A stretch of DNA of 16,229 nt. It comes from Cyanobacteria bacterium UBA791 (GTDB lineage Bacteria; Cyanobacteriota; Vampirovibrionia; Gastranaerophilales; Gastranaerophilaceae). The first letter of the stretch is position 1. Each line of letters opens with the position of its first letter. Shown piece by piece: positions 1 through 5,680 of the stretch. Position numbers and translations under genes: made by a program. The stretch covers positions 1 to 16,229 of the forward strand of contig DBIX01000019.1 in the NCBI GenBank assembly GCA_002297005.1, read 5' to 3'. The notes under the pieces are model-generated. The model saw only the letters and a program-made list of their open reading frames with translations. It ran no database searches and was not told the DNA's origin.

Positions 1-3
1 AAC

Positions 4-36
4 AAAAAGGATATGCTGGGTAGGCATATCCTTTTT
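4..36. terminator. Perfect hairpin, bidirectional intrinsic terminator
   Basis: A perfect 13-bp inverted repeat (4-16 with 24-36) has a 7-nt loop. The stem starts with five A and ends with five T, so either strand reads as a stem followed by a U-tract. It probably ends a plus-strand gene lying left of the window. It could also end the minus-strand transcript of the gene at 206-577, which would then have a 3' UTR of about 170 nt. Confidence 0.8.
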
Positions 37-205
37 AGTATTTTTGTTAGGAAGGAGTTGGGTAAAATTTTAATTCTAAGTGGTTATGAGTCGACTTACT
101 TTGTTCTCATTTCACTTTTTACAGTTTTAGTTGGATTTTTGGCACGCTCCACACTTTACACACACTTTATCTAAGCGGTGCCATTTTACTTACGGCTATC
201 GTTCA
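37..205. other. Non-coding stretch with two imperfect stem-loops, function unknown
   Basis: This stretch lies between the terminator and the stop of the minus-strand helical-protein gene. I see no convincing reading frame. Two imperfect stems are visible. One pairs GGCAC-GCT (141-148) with AGC-G-GTGCC (174-182), eight base pairs with one bulged G. The other pairs 78-82 with 113-117 and 86-90 with 106-110. Neither ends in a T-tract. It may be the structured 3' UTR of the minus-strand mRNA, a small RNA, or chance pairing. Confidence 0.3.
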
Positions 206-577
206 TTAACCGAATACGTTGAATGATTTATCTACGTTATCACTAATTAATGATTTTACTGCATCATATTCTGTTTTTACTGCACTATGTTCTGTGTTGA
301 TTTGTGTTAATTCCAAATCTAACAATTTTTCTTGTGATGATATACTTGCTGTATTTGCATCATAAGTTGCTTTTGCACTATCAATTGCACTTTGGTCAAA
401 ATTACCTGATTGTCCTGATGTTGCTGAATTTAACGCTTCAGAATATTCTGTTGCCCATTTTTGTGATTGCAATGACAATGTCATCTTTGTTGCTGAAATT
501 TGTTGTGCTCTTAACTCAAGATCATGTTGTCTCGCTGTAAGAGTCATAAGTCTTGCTTGGTTTGCTGAGATACCCAT
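206..577 (-). CDS. Small two-helix coiled-coil protein, MGIS-NQAR family, possibly flagellar regulon
   Basis: This is a 123-aa protein of unknown function with no cysteine, no signal peptide and no membrane segment. Residues 4-52 and 62-118 look like two long amphipathic helices joined by a Gly/Ser/Asn-rich linker (53-61), and the chain ends in a short hydrophobic tail (SFNVFG). The N-terminus MGISANQARLMTLTAR resembles small proteins I remember from Gastranaerophilales genomes, often in several copies; this is unverified. The paired terminal helices resemble, in general shape only, axial or exported proteins of flagellar and type III systems. The ATG at 577 has a good Shine-Dalgarno sequence (AAGGAG, 592-587) nine nt upstream. 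A near-consensus sigma-28 promoter lies about 115 nt upstream, which suggests control with motility genes. The gene is monocistronic and oriented away from its neighbours. The coding call is firm; the function is not known. Confidence 0.85.
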   Translation of the reverse strand: MGISANQARLMTLTARQHDLELRAQQISATKMTLSLQSQKWATEYSEALNSATSGQSGNFDQSAIDSAKATYDANTASISSQEKLLDLELTQINTEHSAVKTEYDAVKSLISDNVDKSFNVFG

Positions 578-632
578 AATGTTTTACTCCTTTTTCTTGT
601 ACCCTTCAGAAATTTCTAGAATACTTTTCTAC

Positions 633-650
633 ACATATACCCCTATATGT
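633..650. other. Seven-bp hairpin in the leader of the helical-protein gene
   Basis: ACATATA (633-639), CCCC loop (640-643) and TATATGT (644-650) form a perfect stem. On the minus strand it would sit in the 5' leader with a GGGG loop, about 40 nt upstream of the Shine-Dalgarno sequence. On the plus strand it is followed by TTTTTCTTCT and resembles a weak terminator. Its role is unknown. Confidence 0.4.
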
Positions 651-697
651 TTTTCTTCTATTCTTCCTTTCGGTTATGTCATATCACCTAACATTTC

Positions 698-727
698 TTA
701 TATCGGCACAACAAATTTAAAACTTTA
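698..727 (-). promoter_or_regulatory. Sigma-28 (FliA/SigD)-type promoter for the gene at 206-577
   Basis: Read on the minus strand, TAAAGTTT lies at 727-720 and GCCGATAT at 707-700, with 12 nt between them. The core spacing TAAA-N16-GCCGATAT falls within the Bacillus subtilis SigD consensus (TAAA-N14-16-GCCGATAT). It is one nt longer than the Escherichia coli FliA consensus (TAAAGTTT-N11-GCCGATAA). The predicted start is near 693, which gives a leader of about 115 nt. All twelve core bases match, which is unlikely by chance in such AT-rich sequence because the -10 box contains four G/C bases in order. Confidence 0.7.
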
Positions 728-776
728 GTCGCAAACTCCATGTTCATCATGGTTTCCATGGTATTGGTAGGTTAAA

Positions 777-791
777 AGTATTATGAATACT
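777..791. promoter_or_regulatory. Interrupted palindrome in the divergent intergenic region, operator-like
   Basis: AGTATT-ATG-AATACT is a perfect 6-bp dyad with a 3-nt spacer. It lies between the sigma-28-type promoter (minus strand) and the extended -10 promoter at 852-860 (plus strand). The size and place suit a dimeric regulator. AT-rich dyads of this size also arise by chance. Confidence 0.3.
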
Positions 792-851
792 AGGTTTTAG
801 ACTTTAAAATTTGTGTTTACATTTCGTAACAATCATTAAATTTCCCTATTG

Positions 852-860
852 TGATATAAT
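852..860 (+). promoter_or_regulatory. Extended -10 promoter (TGA-TATAAT) for the thioesterase operon
   Basis: TATAAT at 855-860 is preceded by TG at 852-853, the extended -10 form, which does not need a good -35 box, and none is seen. Only six nt separate the box from the ATG at 867, so transcription should begin at or next to the start codon. That makes this a leaderless mRNA. Confidence 0.7.
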
Positions 861-866
861 ACTTGT

Positions 867-1280
867 ATGAAAAATATATTTGAGCAAAAAGTTTCATATT
901 GTGATACAGATGCGTACGGTGTGGTTTGGCACGGTTCGTATTTAAGATGGTTAGAAATCGGTAGAATGTATTTTTGCGACGAGGTTGGACTTGATTTAAT
1001 GACACTACAAGAAAATGATGTCGTTTTACCTCTTACAAATATTAACGTAAGATATAAGTCATCTGCAAAGTTGTTTGAAACAATGGTTATTGAAACAAAA
1101 TTACAAACTTTTTCAAAAATTAAATTAACTTTCGCTCAAAAGATTTATAACAAGGAAACTGAAAAGACTTATATAGAGGCTATTGTAGATGTCGTTCCAG
1201 TTTCTTGTGAGGGTAAACTTTATCGTAACATGCCTCAAATTTTAAAAGATATGTGCGAAAAATATTCAGAGGAAAAATAA
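867..1280 (+). CDS. Acyl-CoA thioesterase, 4HBT hotdog family (YbgC/DHNA-CoA thioesterase type)
   Basis: This 137-aa single hotdog-fold domain is the usual length for the 4-hydroxybenzoyl-CoA thioesterase family, which hydrolyses acyl- or aroyl-CoA thioesters in the cytoplasm. The family active-site block is intact near the N-terminus: D13-T-D15-A-Y-G-V-V-W-H22-G-S-Y25 ... E30, fitting the DxDxxGxxxHxxYxxxxE pattern with Asp15 as the expected catalytic residue. The substrate cannot be read from sequence. Cyanobacterial relatives act on DHNA-CoA in quinone synthesis, and YbgC types act on short acyl-CoAs. The ATG at 867 has no Shine-Dalgarno sequence but lies six nt after an extended -10 box, so translation is probably leaderless. 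Its stop codon overlaps the start of the pseudouridine synthase gene (TAATG), so the two are co-transcribed and probably translationally coupled. Confidence 0.9.
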   Translation: MKNIFEQKVSYCDTDAYGVVWHGSYLRWLEIGRMYFCDEVGLDLMTLQENDVVLPLTNINVRYKSSAKLFETMVIETKLQTFSKIKLTFAQKIYNKETEKTYIEAIVDVVPVSCEGKLYRNMPQILKDMCEKYSEEK

Positions 1281-2002
1281 TGAGATTAAATAAATATATA
1301 GCTCAAGCAGGGATTTGTTCTCGCAGAAAGGCTGATGAATTTATTCAAAAAGGTCAAGTTAAGGTTAACGATAAAGTCGTTACTGATATGAGTTTTCAAG
1401 TAAGGGTAAAGGATAAGGTTTATATTGATAACCATTTAATTAGACCTATGAATTTGCAATATTATAAATTCAACAAGCCAGCTGGTTATATTACAACTAT
1501 GGATGACGAAAAAGGTAGAAAAACTATTTATGATATTTTGCCAAAAGAACTTCACCATCTAAAACCTGTTGGTAGATTGGATAAAGATTCTACCGGTTTA
1601 TTAATTCTTACAAATGATGGAAATCTTATCAATGCTTTAACTCATCCATCATTAAAAGTTCCAAAAGTATACCACGTTACTGTAAGTGGCAAAGTTTCTG
1701 ATAAAGCTTTCAAAGAACTTGCACAAGGTATTGAAATTGAAGAGGGTAAAATCGCATACGCTGATATTATTGTTCTAGAACAAACTAACAAGAGTACTTT
1801 TATGGAAGTTACTCTTATGCAGGGTATGAATAGACAAATTAGAAAAATGTTTGAAAAAGTTGGATATGAAGTAGAAATTTTGAAACGTATTCAGCATGCA
1901 ACTATCAAACTAGATGGTCTAAAACGTGGCGAGGTTAAGGTTTTGAAACCAAAAGCTATTAGAGAATTGCAAGAATTTGTAAAAAGGAGAGCTAATGCTT
2001 AA
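1280..2002 (+). CDS. rluB: 23S rRNA/16S rRNA pseudouridine synthase, RsuA/RluB family
   Basis: This 240-aa enzyme converts a specific uridine of ribosomal RNA to pseudouridine. An N-terminal S4 RNA-binding domain (about 1-60, MRLNKYIAQAGICSRRKADEF) precedes the catalytic domain. The catalytic domain shows FNKPAGYITT (64-73) and GRLDKDSTGLLILTNDG (98-114), with Asp101 as the expected catalytic aspartate. The conserved MNRQIRKMFEKVGYEV block follows near the C-terminus. I chose the ATG at 1280 over an in-frame ATG at 1253. The 1280 start gives the canonical family N-terminus, has an AGAGGA ribosome site just upstream (1268-1273) and overlaps the thioesterase stop by one base. The 3' end overlaps coaE by 8 nt. 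RluB, RluE, RluF and RsuA are close paralogues, so the exact target uridine is uncertain. Confidence 0.9.
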   Translation: MRLNKYIAQAGICSRRKADEFIQKGQVKVNDKVVTDMSFQVRVKDKVYIDNHLIRPMNLQYYKFNKPAGYITTMDDEKGRKTIYDILPKELHHLKPVGRLDKDSTGLLILTNDGNLINALTHPSLKVPKVYHVTVSGKVSDKAFKELAQGIEIEEGKIAYADIIVLEQTNKSTFMEVTLMQGMNRQIRKMFEKVGYEVEILKRIQHATIKLDGLKRGEVKVLKPKAIRELQEFVKRRANA

Positions 2003-2582
2003 GGTTGCAATAGCTGGAAATATTGCATCAGGAAAGTCTTGTGTAGAATCAATTCTATCCTCTAAAGGCTTTGAAGTTTATGATACAGATTTAATTGCAC
2101 ATGATATTTTGGCTACCTCTAATAAAGTTAGAGAAGCTTTTAAGAATTTTGATATTTTAAATTATAAAGGTGATATTTCACGTGAAAAATTGGGAAAAGT
2201 TGTCTTTTCTAACCCTGAAATGAAAAAGGTTTTAGAGGTGATTATTCATCCTGAAGTTAGAACTGAATTGAACAGGATTTTTAATCTTTCGTCAAATAAA
2301 AAATTTGTATTTGTTTCTATTCCATTACTTTTTGAGGCTCATTTTGAGGATATGTTTGATAAATCTATTCTTGTTATGGCTGACGATAGAGTACGTTTGG
2401 AACGGTTGATGAAGAGAAATAATTTATCAAAAGAGGATGCCCAACTAAGAATTGATAGTCAAATGCCTCAAGATGAAAAGGTTAAAAGAGTTGATTATAT
2501 TATTAAGAATGACTCCTCTCTTGAAAATTTAAAAATTGAAATCGATAATTTATTAACCAAATTGGAAAATGATAAAGATTAG
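1995..2582 (+). CDS. coaE: Dephospho-CoA kinase
   Basis: This 195-aa kinase catalyses the last step of coenzyme A synthesis, ATP-dependent phosphorylation of the 3'-hydroxyl of dephospho-CoA. It has a P-loop at residues 8-15 (GNIASGKS; many CoaE proteins have GGIGSGKS). The family block V-Y-D-T-D-L-I-A-H (33 onward) follows, corresponding to the usual DADxIAH substrate-site motif. The length is normal. The ATG at 1995 has a strong AAGGAGAG ribosome site inside the preceding gene and overlaps that gene by 8 nt, so it is the third member of the thioesterase-pseudouridine synthase-coaE operon. No hairpin terminator follows; the next element is the independent promoter of the 6S RNA. Confidence 0.93.
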   Translation: MLKVAIAGNIASGKSCVESILSSKGFEVYDTDLIAHDILATSNKVREAFKNFDILNYKGDISREKLGKVVFSNPEMKKVLEVIIHPEVRTELNRIFNLSSNKKFVFVSIPLLFEAHFEDMFDKSILVMADDRVRLERLMKRNNLSKEDAQLRIDSQMPQDEKVKRVDYIIKNDSSLENLKIEIDNLLTKLENDKD

Positions 2583-2594
2583 TAACATGTAGGC

Positions 2595-2623
2595 TTGAAG
2601 TGGTCTGAAACATGTGTAATAAT
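2595..2623 (+). promoter_or_regulatory. Promoter of 6S RNA (TTGAAG / TAATAAT)
   Basis: A -35-like TTGAAG (2595-2600) is separated by 16 nt from TAATAAT (2617-2623). The predicted start is about 2630, which is exactly where the 5' strand of the long closing helix begins. Two copies of AACATGT (2584-2590 and 2609-2615) flank the -35 to spacer region. Confidence 0.65.
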
Positions 2624-2629
2624 GATAGT

Positions 2630-2812
2630 GACTTTACATGGATGTTTATTTTGTTCCTACATTTTTAATTATCGGGAGACAAAGTTCTCATGACATTGAA
2701 GTATACCCACCGATTATTTAATCGCCAGTGGGAAACGGATTAGTCAAGGCGGTCACCCACCTGCGAGATTCCGCAGGCAACAAAATCGCATCTGTGTAAA
2801 GTTTCTTTTTTT
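2630..2812 (+). ncRNA. ssrS: 6S RNA (RNA polymerase regulator)
   Basis: 6S RNA mimics an open promoter and binds the housekeeping RNA polymerase. The 6S architecture can be drawn by hand. The closing helix pairs 2630-2645 with 2788-2803 (16 bp including G-U pairs), followed by 2648-2655 with 2779-2786 (8 bp). The 5' strand of the central bubble is about 2656-2673. The 3' bubble strand holds a hairpin, CCTGCG (2760-2765) with CGCAGG (2772-2777). The apical arm pairs GGGAGAC (2674-2680) with GTCACCC (2752-2758). It is capped by CCCAC (2706-2710) with GTGGG (2728-2732), and inside that CGATT (2711-2715) with AATCG (2720-2724). The ATACCCAC...GTGGG and CACC-hairpin blocks recall the E. coli 6S sequence. 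A T-tract (2802-2813) marks the likely 3' end. It has its own promoter and lies directly upstream of the RlmD gene. Confidence 0.85.
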
Positions 2813-2817
2813 TGCGT

Positions 2818-2823
2818 TAAAAT
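2818..2823 (+). promoter_or_regulatory. -10 box (TAAAAT) for the RlmD gene, leaderless
   Basis: TAAAAT ends six nt before the ATG at 2830, and no Shine-Dalgarno sequence precedes that ATG. The place matches the other leaderless-type starts in this window. No clear -35 box is seen; that position falls inside the 3' end of the 6S RNA. Readthrough from the 6S promoter is the alternative. Confidence 0.45.
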
Positions 2824-2829
2824 CATTTT

Positions 2830-4206
2830 ATGAAGATTAACGATGAATTAACTTTAAAAGTAGAAAAAATTAACTCAGAGGGTAAAGGCATTTGTAGACA
2901 TAATAATTTTGTTGTGTTTGTTGAAAATGCTTGTCCAGAGGATTTGTTAAAGGTTAAGATTACTCATTTAACAAAATCTTTTGCTGAGGGTGATATAGTT
3001 GAAATAATTAAGCCATCATCACATAGAATAAAACCTATGTGTCCTTTACAAAAGGTTTGTGGGTCATGTCAAATTCAGTTTATTGATTATGACTATCAAA
3101 TTGAATTGAAAAAACAAATTGTTGAGGATACAAAGAAAAAGTTTTTACCAGATTATCCGCTTGAAATTAATATGCCAATAAAAAGCCCTGAAATTAAAGG
3201 CTTTAGACATAAGGTTCAAGTTCCTGTTAGAGAAACTAAAGTTTCTAAAAGACTTTTGGCTGGCTATTTTAAACCAAAAAGCCATGAAATTATTAATATT
3301 AAATATTGTCCAATTCAAACTGAAACATCTGATAAGATTATCGATTTTATTAGAAATGAGGCTAAAAATTATCAAATAAAAGGTTATGATGAGGATAAAC
3401 ATTTTGGAGAACTTAAACATATTGTCATTCGTTCTTCAACTCTAAATCAGTATTTAGTAACTTTGGTTATAAATTCAAAAGTTTTTGGTGAAAAATATAA
3501 AAGATTTGCAAAAGCTTTGATGGAAAAATTTGATGTTATAAAAGGTGTTTGCATAAATATTAATCCTTTTAAAACAAATATTATTCTTACTGAAAAAACT
3601 ATTTGCCTTGAGGGTTCTGAATATATTGAAGAGATGATTTTGGATAAAAAATTTAAAATTGGTACAAATACTTTCTTTCAAGTAAATCCGAAAAGTGCTG
3701 AAAATATTTTTAGATATGTAAGAGATTATATAAAATCAAATTACCAAAATCCTACTCTACTTGATGCTTATGCTGGTGTTGGTGCGTTTGGTATTGTGAT
3801 GTCAGATGTTGCAAGAAAAGTTGTTAGTATTGAAGAAAACAAGTCTTCTGTTGAGCTTGGTAAAAGAATTTTAAAAGAAAACAATATTAAAAATATGGAA
3901 ATGCATTGTGAAGATGCAGAAAAATTCTTTAAGAAAGAAAAAAGACAATTTACTGTGACAATTCTTGACCCACCAAGAAAAGGTTGTACTGAAAAGAGTT
4001 TAGAAAATGCACTAAAACTTACAACTGATAAAATTATCTATGTAAGTTGTAATCCAGCAACCTTGTTTAGAGATTTGAAATACCTTATTAACAAAGGTGC
4101 AAAAGTAGAGAGTGTTCAGCCATTTGATATGTTTGTACATTCTTATCATATTGAAAATGTTGCAATTATAGATGTTAAAGATGTAAATTTTTCAAAAAGC
4201 TACTAG
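2830..4206 (+). CDS. rlmD: 23S rRNA (uracil-C5)-methyltransferase, RlmD/TrmA family
   Basis: This 458-aa SAM-dependent enzyme methylates C5 of a uridine in RNA. An N-terminal TRAM RNA-binding domain (about 1-60) is followed by a probable 4Fe-4S site formed by Cys71, Cys77, Cys80 and Cys160 (CPLQKVCGSC ... YCPI). The methyltransferase fold shows FFQVN (282-286), the SAM motif DAYAGVGAFG (312-321), DPPRKG (380-385) and the nucleophile motif SCNPAT with Cys407. Glu442 (HIENV) is the expected general base. All catalytic elements are present. The family includes RlmD, RlmC, the Gram-positive RlmCD and TrmA. The Fe-S cluster and TRAM domain favour RlmD or RlmCD, but the target uridine is not certain. 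The gene starts 17 nt after the 6S RNA T-tract, with no ribosome site, and probably gives a leaderless mRNA. Confidence 0.9.
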   Translation: MKINDELTLKVEKINSEGKGICRHNNFVVFVENACPEDLLKVKITHLTKSFAEGDIVEIIKPSSHRIKPMCPLQKVCGSCQIQFIDYDYQIELKKQIVEDTKKKFLPDYPLEINMPIKSPEIKGFRHKVQVPVRETKVSKRLLAGYFKPKSHEIINIKYCPIQTETSDKIIDFIRNEAKNYQIKGYDEDKHFGELKHIVIRSSTLNQYLVTLVINSKVFGEKYKRFAKALMEKFDVIKGVCININPFKTNIILTEKTICLEGSEYIEEMILDKKFKIGTNTFFQVNPKSAENIFRYVRDYIKSNYQNPTLLDAYAGVGAFGIVMSDVARKVVSIEENKSSVELGKRILKENNIKNMEMHCEDAEKFFKKEKRQFTVTILDPPRKGCTEKSLENALKLTTDKIIYVSCNPATLFRDLKYLINKGAKVESVQPFDMFVHSYHIENVAIIDVKDVNFSKSY

Positions 4207-4224
4207 ACAAGAAACCTTGTTTTT
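4205..4224 (+). terminator. Weak intrinsic terminator after the RlmD gene
   Basis: ACAAG (4207-4211) pairs with CTTGT (4216-4220) across an AAAC loop, extended by an A-U and a G-U pair, and is followed by TTTTTATT. It begins right at the RlmD stop codon. The stem is short, so termination is probably partial. Confidence 0.45.
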
Positions 4225-4265
4225 ATTACGATTAAGAAAATGAAAAAAATATAAAGGAGAATATT

Positions 4266-4763
4266 ATGCAAGTTATATTGAAAAAAGAAGTTCAAAACTT
4301 AGGCGAACAAGGTGATTTAGTACACGTTAAAGATGGTTATGCAAGAAACTACTTGTTACCACAAAACTATGCTGAAATCGCAACTGAAGGTGCTTTAAAA
4401 AATAGAGAACAAAATTTAGCAAGATTACAAGCTAAACAAGAAAAATTACACAAAGAAGCTGAAGAAAAAGCCGCTAAAATCCAAGAATTTGGTAAAATTG
4501 AATTATCAGCTAAAGCTGGTGAATCAGGTAAATTATTCGGTACAATTACAACTAAAAAATTATGCGAAGAATTACTTGCTAAAGCTGGTATCGAAGTTGA
4601 TAGAAAATCAGTTTCTCTTAACGCTCCAATTAACAAAATTGGTGAATACACAATGTTAATCAAATTAACTTCAAAAGTTAAGACTGAATTAGCAGTTGTT
4701 GTAACAGCTTCAGAAGTTGTTAAAGAAGAAATCGAAGAAGTAGTTGAAGAAGTTCAAGAATAG
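4266..4763 (+). CDS. rplI: 50S ribosomal protein L9
   Basis: This 165-aa protein binds 23S rRNA at the base of the L1 stalk. The N-terminal domain has the family signature MQVILKKEVQNLGEQGDLVHVKDGYARNYLLP. A long charged central helix follows (about 45-80), and then the C-terminal domain contains SGKLFGTITTKKL. Typical L9 is near 150 aa. The extra length here is a strongly acidic tail of Glu and Val (about 145-165) beyond the normal end. The ATG at 4266 has an ideal ribosome site, AAAGGAG, and codon use is biased toward the preferred AT-rich codons, fitting high expression. No clear promoter is seen in the 59-nt gap upstream. A strong terminator follows, so this is probably a single-gene unit. 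Confidence 0.96.
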   Translation: MQVILKKEVQNLGEQGDLVHVKDGYARNYLLPQNYAEIATEGALKNREQNLARLQAKQEKLHKEAEEKAAKIQEFGKIELSAKAGESGKLFGTITTKKLCEELLAKAGIEVDRKSVSLNAPINKIGEYTMLIKLTSKVKTELAVVVTASEVVKEEIEEVVEEVQE

Positions 4764-4787
4764 TTTTGATTTCTAAATTATAAGTTT

Positions 4788-4840
4788 TAAAAGTGCTTAA
4801 GGATATACCTAGTTTACGGTTTCTTTAAGCACTTTTAGTT
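4788..4840 (+). terminator. Intrinsic terminator after rplI
   Basis: AAAAGTGCTTAA (4789-4800) pairs perfectly with TTAAGCACTTTT (4825-4836). The 24-nt loop contains a small ACC/GGT inner pairing, and T-rich sequence follows. The twelve-bp stem lies 25 nt after the rplI stop. The descending arm overlaps the -35 region of the next promoter. Confidence 0.85.
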
Positions 4841-4852
4841 TATTTTCATTTC

Positions 4853-4861
4853 TGATATAAT
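4853..4861 (+). promoter_or_regulatory. Extended -10 promoter (TGA-TATAAT) for the cooC-like/folD operon
   Basis: TATAAT at 4856-4861 is preceded by TG at 4853-4854. The -35 region is weak. The predicted start is about 4868, at the first base of a perfect palindrome, which leaves a leader of about 58 nt before the TTG start at 4926. Confidence 0.7.
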
Positions 4862-4868
4862 TAAAAGC

Positions 4869-4884
4869 ATGGAAATATTTCCAT
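4869..4884 (+). promoter_or_regulatory. 16-bp perfect palindrome at the transcription start, operator-like
   Basis: ATGGAAATATTTCCAT is a perfect 16-bp inverted repeat beginning about eight nt after the -10 box, so it covers the predicted +1 region. A repressor bound here would block initiation. It could also form a 5'-end RNA hairpin. No copy was noticed elsewhere in the window. Confidence 0.5.
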
Positions 4885-4925
4885 TTATATTTAGGGATAG
4901 GTAATTAATTTAAAGGCAGGTTAAC

Positions 4926-5678
4926 TTGGTAACAACTTTAGCAGTAATCGGTAAAAGCGGTAGTGGTAAAACTACAATTACAAAATCTTTTTTGAGAATT
5001 TTTCAAGAATATTTTCCTGATAAATCAATTTTGCTTTTTGATAACGATTTGTCTGGCGAATTAGGTCATAGTTTTGGTAAAGATATTAGAAATACTATTT
5101 ATGGTATTCGTTCAGGTAAACACGAATATAAAACAGGTATTCCTGAAAATATGTCTAAACAAGAATATGTTGAATGGGCGATGGAAGATATTATCGTAAA
5201 CTTGGAAGAAAACGTTGACATTATCGTATCTTGGCTAGTTGCTTCAAAGGATTGCAGATGTCCAATTACTGACCAAATCAACGATGCAGTTAGAAAGATT
5301 ATTAATAGATATGACATTGTTATTTTTGATTGCGAATTTGATTTAAAATATTTGAGCCAACTTGTTGATGTTGATTTTGATACAACAATTATCGTTGCGA
5401 ACCCTACTGATGAATCTGCACATTTGGCAAAACGTATTGAAGAATTTTCTGCAAAATATGCAGCTGGTAATCAATTAGGTGTTGTATTAAATAAGGTTGG
5501 TACTAGAGAAGTTACAACTTGTTATGAATTATTGAGAAGATATGAATTAGAAGTTTTAGGTGTTGTTCCTTACGATGTTCATCTTCTAAAAAATTCTATC
5601 GAAAGAGAATCTAAACCAATTCAAGATGCAATTAAGCAATTCTATTATAGATTGAACTTACCACAAGCGAGGGATTAA
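4926..5678 (+). CDS. CooC-like metal-inserting P-loop ATPase (MinD/SIMIBI class)
   Basis: This is a 250-aa soluble ATPase. The deviant Walker A motif GKSGSGKTT (9-17) carries the signature second-position lysine of the MinD/ParA/CooC class. LLFDND (36-41) and IVIFDCE (131-137) fit the A' and Walker B strands, and GVVLNK (185-190) fits the NKxx nucleotide-specificity strand. Cys110-Arg-Cys112-Pro sits where CooC proteins have their CxC metal site. In CooC1 of Carboxydothermus, as I recall, the pair is Cys112/Cys114 and binds nickel or zinc at the dimer interface. CooC inserts nickel into the C-cluster of carbon monoxide dehydrogenase. No CODH gene is in this window, so that role is inference. 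I chose the TTG start at 4926 because it puts the P-loop at the usual depth and follows an AAAGGCAGG ribosome site. The stop lies two nt before folD, so the two are coupled. Other SIMIBI ATPases are possible. Confidence 0.75.
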   Translation: MVTTLAVIGKSGSGKTTITKSFLRIFQEYFPDKSILLFDNDLSGELGHSFGKDIRNTIYGIRSGKHEYKTGIPENMSKQEYVEWAMEDIIVNLEENVDIIVSWLVASKDCRCPITDQINDAVRKIINRYDIVIFDCEFDLKYLSQLVDVDFDTTIIVANPTDESAHLAKRIEEFSAKYAAGNQLGVVLNKVGTREVTTCYELLRRYELEVLGVVPYDVHLLKNSIERESKPIQDAIKQFYYRLNLPQARD

Positions 5679-5680
5679 AT

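Noticed and set aside
37..205. A tiny Cys-rich minus-strand reading (VCVKCGACQKSN) resembling a zinc ribbon
   Set aside because: It is interrupted by stops on both sides within a few codons and has no start or ribosome site, so it cannot be supported as a gene.
304..540. Hydrophobic 78-aa plus-strand reading frame
   Set aside because: It lies entirely antisense to the convincing gene at 206-577. Its Leu/Ile richness is what AT-rich sequence antisense to a helical protein produces. There is no ribosome site.
1253..1279. Upstream ATG for the pseudouridine synthase
   Set aside because: The nine extra residues do not fit the family N-terminus and lie inside the thioesterase gene. The 1280 start has a ribosome site and a TAATG coupling.
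2583..2829. tmRNA, SRP RNA or a riboswitch in the gap before the RlmD gene
   Set aside because: There is no tRNA-like ends or tag reading frame for tmRNA and no SRP apical motif. The long closing helix with a central bubble fits 6S RNA better than any riboswitch I know.
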